A DNA stretch of 64,000 nt, from positions 1 through 64,000 of the forward strand of contig CALCHY010000369.1 in NCBI GenBank assembly GCA_937907415.1, written 5' to 3'. Position 1 is the first letter of the stretch. Each line of letters starts with the position of its first letter. The notes beneath the pieces were generated by a model. It saw nothing but the letters and a program-made list of their open reading frames with translations, made no database searches and was not told where the DNA came from. The DNA is from an uncultured Trueperaceae bacterium. GTDB taxonomy: Bacteria; Deinococcota; Deinococci; Deinococcales; Trueperaceae. Below are positions 35,098 through 43,249 of the stretch, in pieces. The translations under genes and the position numbers were made by a program.

Positions 35098-35802
35098 TTA
35101 GCGGATACCGTGCAGGATCTCGTCTAGCCCCTGCGGGTCGGTGATGAACACTTCCTTCGGCCTCGTCTCGATGACGCCTTCAGACTCGAGCGCCTTGAGG
35201 GCGCGCGTCACCGTCTCGCGCGACGTGCCCGCGAGGTTAGCTAGCTCCTGGTGAGTGAGGCGCACGAGCGCGCGTTCGTTGTCGTGCTCGACTACCCCGC
35301 CCTGGAAGAGGCGCAGCAGCACGTAAGCTACGCGGCCCTGCGCGTCCTTGTAAGACAAGATCTGCGACTCGTCGTCCATACCGCGCAGCCGCTCAGCCAG
35401 GGTGGCGTTGAGGTTGAGGCTGATGGTTGGGTAGTCGGCTATGAGCTTACGGAAGTCGTCATTGAAGAGCAGGTAGGCGTTGACGACTCCGAGCGTGACG
35501 GCCGTGGCGCTGCGCGTCGACTCCCCGAGCAGCGCCATCTCACCGAAGTACGCCGGAGTTTGAAGGATGGCTAGCGTTTTCTCGTGACCCCCGAGGTCGA
35601 CTTTGGACAGCTTCACCAGTCCGGACTCCAAGATGTAGAGGGCTTCGCCCTTGTCGCCCTCTTGGAATACGGTCGTGTTCGGTTCGTAGACGCGCTTGCG
35701 TACCGCCGCGGCCGCGATCTCGAGAGCGCGTTCCGGGGCATTCTGGAAGAGTGGCACGCGGCTTAGTAGCTGATGGAGATCAGTCAATTCCGGGTTGCTC
35801 AC
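35098..35802 (-). CDS. Crp/Fnr-family transcriptional regulator
   Basis: This 234-residue regulator has a cyclic-nucleotide-binding-like domain (about 10-130, with GDKGEALYILESG and AYFGEMALLGESTRSATA) and a C-terminal winged helix with LTHQELANLAGTSRETVTRALKALE. The FGEMALLGE.TRSATA segment resembles the cAMP site of CRP. There are no clustered cysteines for an iron-sulfur centre, so an Fnr-type oxygen sensor is unlikely. GTG start. It is divergent from a LolD-like ATPase. Confidence 0.93.
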   Translation of the reverse strand: MSNPELTDLHQLLSRVPLFQNAPERALEIAAAAVRKRVYEPNTTVFQEGDKGEALYILESGLVKLSKVDLGGHEKTLAILQTPAYFGEMALLGESTRSATAVTLGVVNAYLLFNDDFRKLIADYPTISLNLNATLAERLRGMDDESQILSYKDAQGRVAYVLLRLFQGGVVEHDNERALVRLTHQELANLAGTSRETVTRALKALESEGVIETRPKEVFITDPQGLDEILHGIR

Positions 35803-35865
35803 ACCAACTCCAATTCGACCGCACCAGAGATTAAGTGTCTGCTCGGGCTAATTGCGGTTGCCACG

Positions 35866-35871
35866 TATAGT
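35866..35871 (+). promoter_or_regulatory. -10 box of a leaderless promoter for the LolD-like ATPase
   Basis: TATAGT lies 6 bases before the GTG at 35878, which decides this start over a longer open frame. No convincing -35 is present. Confidence 0.5.
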
Positions 35872-35877
35872 AACCCC

Positions 35878-36606
35878 GTGAGCCATGTCGTTGCGAGTTA
35901 CGGTCTGGAACGCCGTTTCAAGGCGCCCGGCGGCGACGTCGTGGTGCTAAGGGGCGCAGAGCTCGAGGTCAACGAGGGCGAGGTAGTCGCGGTTCTCGGG
36001 CCGTCTGGTTCGGGGAAGAGCACCCTGCTGCACCTCCTAGGTGGCCTCGACCGGCCAGACGCTGGCGAGATCTACTGGGGCGACTTCCCGGTTCACGAGT
36101 ACGCCCCACGAACCTTGGCCGCGCGGCGCGCCAACTACGTCGGGCTCGTCTTTCAGAACCATTACCTGTTACCAGATTTCACGCTCCTCGAGAACGTGAC
36201 GATGCCTAGCCGCATCCTCGGCCGCCCTGACGAGGCGCGTGCGACGGCGCTGCTCGAGCGCGTCGGGCTGGGGGAGAGGCTGCATTTCTTACCAAGCAAG
36301 GTGTCGGGTGGCGAACGCCAGCGCGCGGCGGTCGCTCGGGCATTGGCGCTCAAGCCGAAGCTGCTCTTAGCCGACGAGCCAACGGGTTCGCTCGATCACG
36401 CGCGGGCAGAGGAAGTCTTCTGGCTGCTTCTCGGCCTGGCAGCCGAGGAGCGCACGGCGATAGTCGCTGTGACTCACGACGAGCGGCTGGTAGACAGCGC
36501 CGGGGTAAGGAAGCTGCGCCTCGTCGATGGGCGCCTCGTGCCTGCCCTCCATACCGCCCCGCACCCACCGCTAGTCAACATCGCGAACTCCGACCCAGTC
36601 GAATGA
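35878..36606 (+). CDS. ABC ATPase of the LolD/MacB family
   Basis: This 242-residue ATPase has Walker [22 protein letters not shown]-loop LVFQNHYLLPDFTLLENV, signature VSGGERQRAAVARAL and Walker B LLLADEPTGSLD, as in lipoprotein-release and macrolide-efflux ATPases. The frame is open to 35773, but TATAGT 6 bases before GTG 35878 supports this shorter start, and family N-termini fit. No FtsX-like permease is encoded next to it, so its partner lies elsewhere. Confidence 0.9.
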   Translation: MSHVVASYGLERRFKAPGGDVVVLRGAELEVNEGEVVAVLGPSGSGKSTLLHLLGGLDRPDAGEIYWGDFPVHEYAPRTLAARRANYVGLVFQNHYLLPDFTLLENVTMPSRILGRPDEARATALLERVGLGERLHFLPSKVSGGERQRAAVARALALKPKLLLADEPTGSLDHARAEEVFWLLLGLAAEERTAIVAVTHDERLVDSAGVRKLRLVDGRLVPALHTAPHPPLVNIANSDPVE

Positions 36607-36625
36607 ACGCCGAGGAGCATGTTAT

Positions 36626-36659
36626 ATTCCACACACGAGTCTCATGCAGAATGTGGAAT
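36626..36659 (+). promoter_or_regulatory. Inverted repeat in the leader of the first oligopeptide-binding protein
   Basis: ATTCCACA (36626-36633) and TGTGGAAT (36652-36659) form a perfect 8-bp inverted repeat 18 bases apart, overlapping a -10-like TATATT (36623-36628). It could be an operator or a stem in the mRNA leader. Confidence 0.45.
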
Positions 36660-36703
36660 CTGACGCCCACTCCTGCCGACTTGTCATTTACGGGAGGTTA
36701 TGG

Positions 36704-38263
36704 ATGAAGCGAATACTCATGGCGTTGGCCTTGTTTGCCACCCTCGGCTTGGGATCTGCCCAGGTCTTGGTGGTCGGGCAGTCTGGCTTGCCAGTTACCC
36801 TCGATACCGGTCAGGACGGCAACTCGCTGACCCCGGCGATGCAGGTAGTCGAACGCCTCGTCGGCTTCGCTCAGAGCAGCGCCCAGATCGAGCCGCTGCT
36901 CGCCACCTCGTGGGAGCCTAACGACGATTCCAGCGTGTGGACCTTCCACCTGCGCGAAGGCGTCACCTTCTCGGACGGCACGCCGTTCGACGCAGAGGCA
37001 GTCAAGTTCAACTTCGACCGCTGGAACCACCTGGACAACGACTACAACTTCGTTGAAGAAGGCAAGACCTTCACCTCCTTCACGTACGTTTTCGGCGGCT
37101 ACTACGGCGAAGACGGCTACGAGATCGAGTCCGTCGACGTGGTCGACGCCAACACGGTCAAGTTCACGCTTACCGGCTCGTTCGGCTTCTTCCCGCAGCA
37201 ACTGGCTAGCTCGTACTTCGGGCTTCACAGCCCCGCCGCCGTCGCCGCCCACGGCGTGGAGTACGGCACGCCGTCCGGCCCTATCGTCGGCACCGGTCCC
37301 TTCACCCTCAAAGAGTGGATAGACGGCGACCGCGTAACGCTCGACCGCAACCCCAACTACTGGGGTCAGGTCGCTGGCGTGGAGCAGATCGTGTTCCGCG
37401 GCATCGAATCCCCGACCGCTCGCCTAGCGGAGCTCGAGGCCGGCAGCATCGACATCGCCCTCAACCTCTCGCCAGAGAGCTACTCCGTTGTCGCGAACAG
37501 CACGAGCTTCCGACCGGTCAGCGCCGACTCTGACCTCGTGCTCGGCTACCTCGGCATGCACCAGGCCAACAAGCCGTTCGACGACCTGCGCGTGCGTCAA
37601 GCGTTCGCGCTCGCCATCGACAAGGCCGCCATCGTCGAGGCGTTCTACGGCGAACTCGCTGGCGTCGCGAACGAGTTCATCCCACCTGGCCTCTTCGGAC
37701 GCCTAGACAACCCGCCCTACCCGTACGACCCAGAGCGCGCCAAGGAACTCCTCGCAGAGGCCGGCTTCCCTGACGGCTTCGACACCGAGTTCTGGTACAT
37801 GCCAGTCTCCCGCCCGTACTACCCGGCGCCCAAGGACGTGGCCGAGGCCATCGTCAGCTACCTAGGCGACGTCGGCATTCGGGCCGAGCTCAAGACCGAA
37901 GACTGGGGCATCTACCTCTCGGATTACCTCGAGGGCAAGTTCCCCATGTACATGCTCGGCTGGAGCGCGGACTTCGCGGACCCGGACAACTTCATCTCGT
38001 CCTTCTTCAACTCCGCGAACGCCGTCGGCTTCGGGTGGGACAACCAGGCCTTCTTCCAGCTCGTCAAGGACGCTCAGCAAGCCGGTAGTCTCGTCGAGCG
38101 CGAGCTCCTCTACCAGCAGATCGAGCAGACCCTCTACGACGACCTGCCCGCCCTGCCGTTCGTGAACCCAAGGACGCTTAACGCCGTGCGCAACAACGTC
38201 CAAGGCTTCTACCCGAACGCCCTCGGTAGCACCGTTCCGCTGAACACCGTCACCAAGAACTGA
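36704..38263 (+). CDS. ABC transporter substrate-binding protein, peptide family (copy 1)
   Basis: This 519-residue exported protein has a signal peptide (KRILMALALFATLGLGSAQ, cleavage near residue 17) and the SBP_bac_5 features WTFHLREGVTFSDGTPFDAEAV, GTGPFTLKEW and DLRVRQAFALAIDKAAI. GGGAGG lies 6 bases before ATG 36704, which decides the start. It is very similar to the protein at 43250 (both share GFDTEFW.MPVSRPY and VGIRAELKTEDW). It heads an operon with four permease genes. The ligand is unknown. Confidence 0.94.
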   Translation: MKRILMALALFATLGLGSAQVLVVGQSGLPVTLDTGQDGNSLTPAMQVVERLVGFAQSSAQIEPLLATSWEPNDDSSVWTFHLREGVTFSDGTPFDAEAVKFNFDRWNHLDNDYNFVEEGKTFTSFTYVFGGYYGEDGYEIESVDVVDANTVKFTLTGSFGFFPQQLASSYFGLHSPAAVAAHGVEYGTPSGPIVGTGPFTLKEWIDGDRVTLDRNPNYWGQVAGVEQIVFRGIESPTARLAELEAGSIDIALNLSPESYSVVANSTSFRPVSADSDLVLGYLGMHQANKPFDDLRVRQAFALAIDKAAIVEAFYGELAGVANEFIPPGLFGRLDNPPYPYDPERAKELLAEAGFPDGFDTEFWYMPVSRPYYPAPKDVAEAIVSYLGDVGIRAELKTEDWGIYLSDYLEGKFPMYMLGWSADFADPDNFISSFFNSANAVGFGWDNQAFFQLVKDAQQAGSLVERELLYQQIEQTLYDDLPALPFVNPRTLNAVRNNVQGFYPNALGSTVPLNTVTKN

Positions 38264-38284
38264 TAGCGGCTCTCGGTTAGCCAC

Positions 38285-38312
38285 GTGGTGGGAGGCTTCG
38301 GCCTCCCACCAC
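38285..38312 (+). other. 12-bp hairpin with TTCG tetraloop between binding protein and permeases
   Basis: GTGGTGGGAGGC-TTCG-GCCTCCCACCAC is a perfect stem with a stable tetraloop, 21 bases after the binding-protein stop and 35 before the first permease. There is no T-run. Such hairpins commonly protect the 3' end of abundant binding-protein mRNA. Confidence 0.75.
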
Positions 38313-38347
38313 CCTGCAAAGGCCGAGACCCTGGTTGGGGTATCTGT

Positions 38348-39400
38348 TTGTTCGCTTACGCTATTCGCCGACTGCTCGGCCTCATACCGGTGCTATTTGG
38401 GGTGAGCCTGCTCGTATTCATCATCCCGCGCGTCGTTCCAGGCGATCCGGCCACGATCATGCTTGGTGAGCGCTCGTCCGAAGCCAACCGTGAACGGCTG
38501 CGCGAGGAGCTCGGCCTCAACCGGCCGCTCTTTCTCAACTTCACTGATTTCAAGGAACAGGGCCCGCTCGGGCTCTTCGACTCGCAGTATTTCGAGTTCA
38601 TGGGCAACATCTTGGTGCTCGACTTCGGGCGCTCTATCTTCTCTTACATCCCGGTAAGCAAGGGACTATGGCAACGTTTTCCAGCCACGCTCGAACTCGC
38701 GCTCCTCGCCATGTTCCTCGCCATCGTCATCGGCATACCCCTCGGCGTGCTGGCGGCGTTGAAGCGCGGCACGGTAACGGACACGGCAGTTACGCTCATC
38801 GCGCTTGCTGGCGTGTCGTTCCCCGTGTTCTGGTTAGGCATCATCTTCATCTACATCTTCGCGGTCAACTTGGGCTGGTTGCCGTCGTCCGGCCGCATAA
38901 GCGTGAGCATGGAGATCATCGGCGGCACCGGGCTTTACGTCCTCGACGGCCTGCTGCAACGCCGCTGGGACTTCGCGCTCGACGCCTTCAAGCACCTGAT
39001 CATGCCAGCCGTGGCGGTCGGCACCATCCCGCTAGCCATAGTGGTGCGCATGACGCGCTCTGCCATGCTCGAGGTGCTCGGCCAGGATTACATCCGCACC
39101 GCGCGGGCCAAGGGCCTCACGCGCAGCGTCGTCAACCGCAAACACGCACTGCGCAACGCCATGCTTCCGGTCGTCACCGTCATCGGTTTGAGTTTCGGCT
39201 CGCTGCTCTCCGGCGCCATCCTCACCGAGACGGTCTTCTCGTGGCCGGGGATCGGCCGCTGGATCTACCAGGCCATCGCTAGTCGCGACTACCCGATCAT
39301 CCAAGGGGGCGTCCTCTTCGTGGCCCTGATGTTCGTCCTCGTCAACCTGCTCGTCGACCTGTCGTACACCCTCATCGACCCTAGGATCCAGTACGCATGA
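38348..39400 (+). CDS. ABC transporter permease, DppB type (copy B1)
   Basis: This permease of about 350 residues reads FAYAIRRLLGLIPVLFGVSLL at its N-terminus and ends SYTLIDPRIQYA. It has six or so membrane segments and the EAA loop VLGQDYIRTARAKGL. The frame is open to 38285, but that stretch is the hairpin; TTG 38348 fits the family. It shares long runs with copy B2 (GLSFGSLLSGAILTETVFSWPG). It overlaps the next permease by ATGA. Confidence 0.92.
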   Translation: MFAYAIRRLLGLIPVLFGVSLLVFIIPRVVPGDPATIMLGERSSEANRERLREELGLNRPLFLNFTDFKEQGPLGLFDSQYFEFMGNILVLDFGRSIFSYIPVSKGLWQRFPATLELALLAMFLAIVIGIPLGVLAALKRGTVTDTAVTLIALAGVSFPVFWLGIIFIYIFAVNLGWLPSSGRISVSMEIIGGTGLYVLDGLLQRRWDFALDAFKHLIMPAVAVGTIPLAIVVRMTRSAMLEVLGQDYIRTARAKGLTRSVVNRKHALRNAMLPVVTVIGLSFGSLLSGAILTETVFSWPGIGRWIYQAIASRDYPIIQGGVLFVALMFVLVNLLVDLSYTLIDPRIQYA

Positions 39401-40317
39401 GTGACGCAGCCACCGCGCCAGCCGCGGAGCGCGGCAGCTCGCTTAGCCGCGACGTAGCCAAGCGCCTGTTCAGGCACCCGACCGGCCTGCTCGGCATGGC
39501 CATCATCGTGCTCTTCGTGCTCTCGGCCCTCTTCGCGCCGTTCCTGCGCCCCGGCGACCCTCTCAAGAGCAACCTGCGCACGCGCAACATCCCGCCGACG
39601 CTGGTCATGAGCCCTGCCGACCTGGAGACGCGCGGCCTGTCGCGCGGCGATTACCCGCTCGGCACCGACGCTCAGGGCCGCGACCTCCTCCAACGCGTTC
39701 TCTACGGCGGCCGCATCAGCCTCCGTGTCGGGCTGTTCGCCGTGGCCATGGCCATGAGCGTCGGCACCCTCCTTGGCCTGCTAGCTGGCTACTGGGGCGG
39801 GCGGGTCGACATGTTCATCGTGTGGCTCATCGACATCCTGCTGGCGTTCCCCGGCATCTTGTTGGCGATCTCCATCGTCGCCGTGCTCGGGTCCAGCCTC
39901 ACGAACGCACTCATCGCCATCAGCATCACGCAGGTGCCCATCTACATCAGGATCGTGCGCTCGGTAACGCTGCAGTTGCGTGGCAGCGAGTACGTTCAGG
40001 CCGCCCTCGCCCTAGGTTCTGGTTCGCAGCGGGTGATCCTCGGGCACATCCTCCCGAACAGCCTCTCGCCGCTGCTCGTGCAGCTCACCATGTCGACGGG
40101 CACGGCGATCCTCGACGTCGCCGCGCTCGGTTTCCTCGGCCTGGGCGCCCAGCCGCCCGCCGCCGAATGGGGTGTGATGATCGCCGATGGCTACAACCGT
40201 TTCCGTGAGGCGCCGTGGCTCTCGATCGCACCTGGCCTCGCGATCTTCCTCTCCGTCATCGGCTTCAACCTCCTTGGCGACGCAGCGCGCGACGCGCTCG
40301 ACCCCCGGCTAAAGTAG
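39397..40317 (+). CDS. ABC transporter permease, DppC type (copy C1)
   Basis: This 306-residue permease has the N-terminal membrane helix, the LGTDAQGRDLLQRVLYGGRISLRVG loop, the EAA-like segment SEYVQAALALGSG and the C-terminal GFLGLGAQPPAAEWG motif of DppC/OppC. Compared with copy C2 it has an insertion of about 20 residues in the first external loop (around residues 58-85). ATG 39397 overlaps the B1 stop. It pairs with B1. Confidence 0.93.
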   Translation: MSDAATAPAAERGSSLSRDVAKRLFRHPTGLLGMAIIVLFVLSALFAPFLRPGDPLKSNLRTRNIPPTLVMSPADLETRGLSRGDYPLGTDAQGRDLLQRVLYGGRISLRVGLFAVAMAMSVGTLLGLLAGYWGGRVDMFIVWLIDILLAFPGILLAISIVAVLGSSLTNALIAISITQVPIYIRIVRSVTLQLRGSEYVQAALALGSGSQRVILGHILPNSLSPLLVQLTMSTGTAILDVAALGFLGLGAQPPAAEWGVMIADGYNRFREAPWLSIAPGLAIFLSVIGFNLLGDAARDALDPRLK

Positions 40318-40327
40318 GCGTCGGGGC

Positions 40328-41383
40328 TTGGTCGCGTACGTTATAAGACGCCTGTTGGGGCTGATACCCGTGCTCATCGGGGTGACGCTCCTGATCTTCT
40401 TCCTCACCCGCGTGATCCCAGGCGATCCCGCCATCGCCATGCTGGGGGAGAGGGCGGCCCCGAACCTGGTAGAGCGCCTGCGCGTCGACCTCGGCCTCGA
40501 CCGGCCGCTGTTCTTGAACGTCGCCGGGTTCCGCGAGACCGGGTCGCTCAAGACGCTGTTCGATTCGCAGTACTTCGGCTACATGGGTGGCCTGCTGCGA
40601 GGCGACATGGGCCGCTCGATCCTCACGCTCGTGCCGATAACGCAGAGCCTGACTCACAGGTTCCCAGCCACCATCGAGTTGGCGTTGGCGGCCATGCTCC
40701 TAGCCATCGTAGTCGGCGTGCCAGCCGGCGTGATCGCGGCGATCAGGCGCGGCACCTGGGTAGACACGGGCGTGACGCTGGTTGCCATCGTCGGCGTTTC
40801 GTTCCCCGTCTTCTGGCTTGCCATCCTGCTCATCTACCTCTTCGCCGTCGTGCTCGGCTGGTTGCCGCCTTCCGGGCGGTTGTCGATCGGCACCAGCATC
40901 GAGCCGATAACCGGCCTCTACGTGCTGGACGGGCTGCTGCGCGGCAACCTCAGCGCCGCTGGTAACGCCGCCAAGCACCTGGTGCTGCCAGCGTTGGCCC
41001 TCGGCACCATCCCGCTAGCGATCGTGGTGCGCATGACGCGCTCCGCCATGCTCGAAGTCCTCGGCCAAGACTACGTGCGCACGGCCCGCGCCAAGGGCCT
41101 GCCCGCCATGCGGGTGGTCAGGAAGCACAGCCTGCGCAACGCGCTGCTGCCCGTGGTGACGGTCATCGGACTTAGTTTCGGATCGCTGCTCTCCGGCGCC
41201 ATCCTCACCGAAACCGTCTTCAGTTGGCCAGGCATCGGGCGGTGGGTGTACGACGGCATCGCCGCGCGCGACTACCCGATCATCCAAGGCGGCGTCATCT
41301 TCGTTGCCGCCCTGTTCGTGATCGTCAACCTATTGGTGGACGTGTCCTACAGTCTCATCGACCCTCGGATCCAGTACGCCTGA
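40328..41383 (+). CDS. ABC transporter permease, DppB type (copy B2)
   Basis: This 351-residue permease is a clear paralog of copy B1: it begins VAYVIRRLLGLIPVLIGV, ends SYSLIDPRIQYA, and keeps the same EAA loop VLGQDYVRTARAKGL and the LFDSQYF insertion. TTG 40328 is the start, 10 bases after the C1 stop. It makes a second permease pair with C2, with no binding protein gene between them. Confidence 0.92.
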   Translation: MVAYVIRRLLGLIPVLIGVTLLIFFLTRVIPGDPAIAMLGERAAPNLVERLRVDLGLDRPLFLNVAGFRETGSLKTLFDSQYFGYMGGLLRGDMGRSILTLVPITQSLTHRFPATIELALAAMLLAIVVGVPAGVIAAIRRGTWVDTGVTLVAIVGVSFPVFWLAILLIYLFAVVLGWLPPSGRLSIGTSIEPITGLYVLDGLLRGNLSAAGNAAKHLVLPALALGTIPLAIVVRMTRSAMLEVLGQDYVRTARAKGLPAMRVVRKHSLRNALLPVVTVIGLSFGSLLSGAILTETVFSWPGIGRWVYDGIAARDYPIIQGGVIFVAALFVIVNLLVDVSYSLIDPRIQYA

Positions 41384-41432
41384 TGGGCCGCCTTGTGACT
41401 GGACGCAGATCGTTTGGAGAGGCGGTGCCGCG

Positions 41433-42317
41433 GTGGAGGCCGTGATCGACGTCGTAGAGCCAACTCAACCGCGTCGCCGCGGGAACGCTTTCCTGCGCCG
41501 CTTCTTCCGCCAACCGACGGGCGTGTTGGGCCTCGCCATCGTGCTGTTCTTGCTCGCGGTCTCGCTGCTAGCGCCCGTTATCAAGCCGTACGACGCGCAG
41601 CGCGACCGCGACTTGCGTGCCCGTCTAGCCCCGCCTAGCGCCGAGCGTTGGTTCGGGGCGGACGAGTTGGGCCGCGACGTCTTCACGCGCGTGCTGCACG
41701 GCGGGCGCATCAGCCTGCGGGCCGGCCTCATCGCGGTGGCGTTCGCTGCCGTGGTCGGCACGCTGCTCGGTCTTCTCGCTGGCTACCTCGGCGGGCGCGT
41801 CGACATGGCCGTCATCTGGCTCGTCGATATCCTGCTCGCCTTCCCTGGCATCCTGCTTGCCATAGCCATAGTCGCGACTCTCGGACCCAATCTGACCAAC
41901 GCGCTAATCGCCATCGCCATCACGCAAGTGCCCATCTACGCGCGCATCGTGCGTTCGGTCGTCATGCAGGTGAGAGCGCTCGAGTACGTGCAGGCCGTGC
42001 GCGCGCTTGGCTCCGGCGGCTTGCGGGTCGTGTTCAAACACGTTCTGCCGAACTCACTGGCGCCGCTGATCGTTCAGCTGACGTTGTCCATCGGCACGGC
42101 CATCCTCGACGTCGCCGCCCTCGGCTTCCTTGGCTTAGGGGCACAACCGCCAACGCCGGAATGGGGCCTCATGATCCGTGACGGGTTCTCACAGTTCTTG
42201 CGGGCGCCGTGGATGTCGATATTCCCTGGCCTCGGCATCTTCCTCGCCGTGGTCGGCTTCAATCTGCTCGGCGATGCCGTGCGCGACGTGCTCGACCCGC
42301 GCCTCCGCAATCTGTAG
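41433..42317 (+). CDS. ABC transporter permease, DppC type (copy C2)
   Basis: This 294-residue permease is a paralog of C1, with FGADELGRDVFTRVLHGGRISLRAG, LEYVQAVRALGSGG and GFLGLGAQPPTPEWG. GTG 41433 is taken as start, 49 bases after the B2 stop; GGAG lies about 13 bases upstream. It is the last gene of this run. No DppD/DppF ATPase gene follows; the next gene is on the other strand. Confidence 0.92.
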   Translation: MEAVIDVVEPTQPRRRGNAFLRRFFRQPTGVLGLAIVLFLLAVSLLAPVIKPYDAQRDRDLRARLAPPSAERWFGADELGRDVFTRVLHGGRISLRAGLIAVAFAAVVGTLLGLLAGYLGGRVDMAVIWLVDILLAFPGILLAIAIVATLGPNLTNALIAIAITQVPIYARIVRSVVMQVRALEYVQAVRALGSGGLRVVFKHVLPNSLAPLIVQLTLSIGTAILDVAALGFLGLGAQPPTPEWGLMIRDGFSQFLRAPWMSIFPGLGIFLAVVGFNLLGDAVRDVLDPRLRNL

Positions 42318-42353
42318 CTGGCTCAGCCCGGCTGCGGCCGCCGGTCGGCGTAA

Positions 42354-42370
42354 CTAGCGGCGGCCGCTAG
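42354..42370. other. Palindrome between convergent C2 and phosphatase genes
   Basis: CTAGCGGC-G-GCCGCTAG is a near-perfect 17-bp palindrome that could fold as a 7-bp stem with a 3-base loop. There is no T-run on either side, so a bidirectional terminator role is only a guess. Confidence 0.35.
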
Positions 42371-42380
42371 TAAGTGGCGT

Positions 42381-43013
42381 TCAATCAGCGGCGGTCAGCT
42401 GATCGAGGTGAGCGTGGTCGTTGAGCAACACCAGGCTCGCCGTCTCGCCAGCGAAGCGCAGCACCGTCACGCTCACGTTCGCGATGTTCGGCCACGGCTC
42501 CGTGAAGGCGGGTTTCAGCCTGTTTTGCACCAGCCACAGGAAGCTGGCCACCACGCCACCGTGCGTGACGCACGCGTAGCGGCCGCTGGCCGGAAGCGCG
42601 TCAAGCCACGCCCCGACCCGCGCCATCACGTCGGCGTACGACTCGCCGTTCGCTGGCCGCGCCAGGCTATCCCCGGCCTTCATCCGAGACCACAGCTCGA
42701 GTTCCGGCCCTTGAAGCTCAGTGACGACGCGCCCCTCGAAGTCGCCGAGCGACATCTCCCGCAAGCTCGGCTCGAGGAGCAGCCGCTGGTCAGGGAAAGC
42801 GATCTCGGCCGTGCGCCTCGCCCGCTGCAGGTCGGACGCGTAAACCGCATCGAACGTGATGCCAGCGACGCGCCCGGCCAAGGCAGAAGCTTGCGCCTCG
42901 CCGCGGCCGTTCAACTCCACGTCACTGTGGCCCTGCAGCCTCTTGGCGCGGTTCCACTCAGTCTCGCCGTGGCGCACGAGCCACACCTCAAGGTAATCGT
43001 GTTCGGGGGTCAC
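42381..43013 (-). CDS. Histidine phosphatase family protein (phosphoglycerate mutase-like)
   Basis: This 210-residue protein has VWLVRHGETEWNRAKRLQGHSDVELNG near the N-terminus, ASDLQRARRTAEIA, and the second catalytic His in ACVTHGGVVASF near residue 145, as in CobC/GpmB-type phosphatases. GTG 43013 is preceded by a TAAGCT box 7 bases upstream and by no Shine-Dalgarno, so it may be leaderless. It sits between the permease genes and the second binding protein on the opposite strand. Confidence 0.9.
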   Translation of the reverse strand: MTPEHDYLEVWLVRHGETEWNRAKRLQGHSDVELNGRGEAQASALAGRVAGITFDAVYASDLQRARRTAEIAFPDQRLLLEPSLREMSLGDFEGRVVTELQGPELELWSRMKAGDSLARPANGESYADVMARVGAWLDALPASGRYACVTHGGVVASFLWLVQNRLKPAFTEPWPNIANVSVTVLRFAGETASLVLLNDHAHLDQLTAAD

Positions 43014-43249
43014 GGGCGCCAGCTTAACCCACGACCAACGGCCCTTGCGGGCGTGATATCTTGTCTATCAGCGAAACAGTCCACTGGTGGACGGGCCACC
43101 TGACGCCTCGCGCCGACCGCCGAGAACCTTGCGCTGAGAACGCGCCGCTGAAAACGTAGCACCAGGTTGCTTGGGTTCGGCGCGGCTGAGGCGAGGGGTT
43201 CATGCCTCGAACCAGCGAGGACGACCGCGAAAGCCACTTTGGAGGTTAC

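Noticed and set aside
42354..42370. Palindrome as a bidirectional terminator
   Set aside because: Only a 7-bp usable stem and no T-run on either strand; listed as an unassigned palindrome only.
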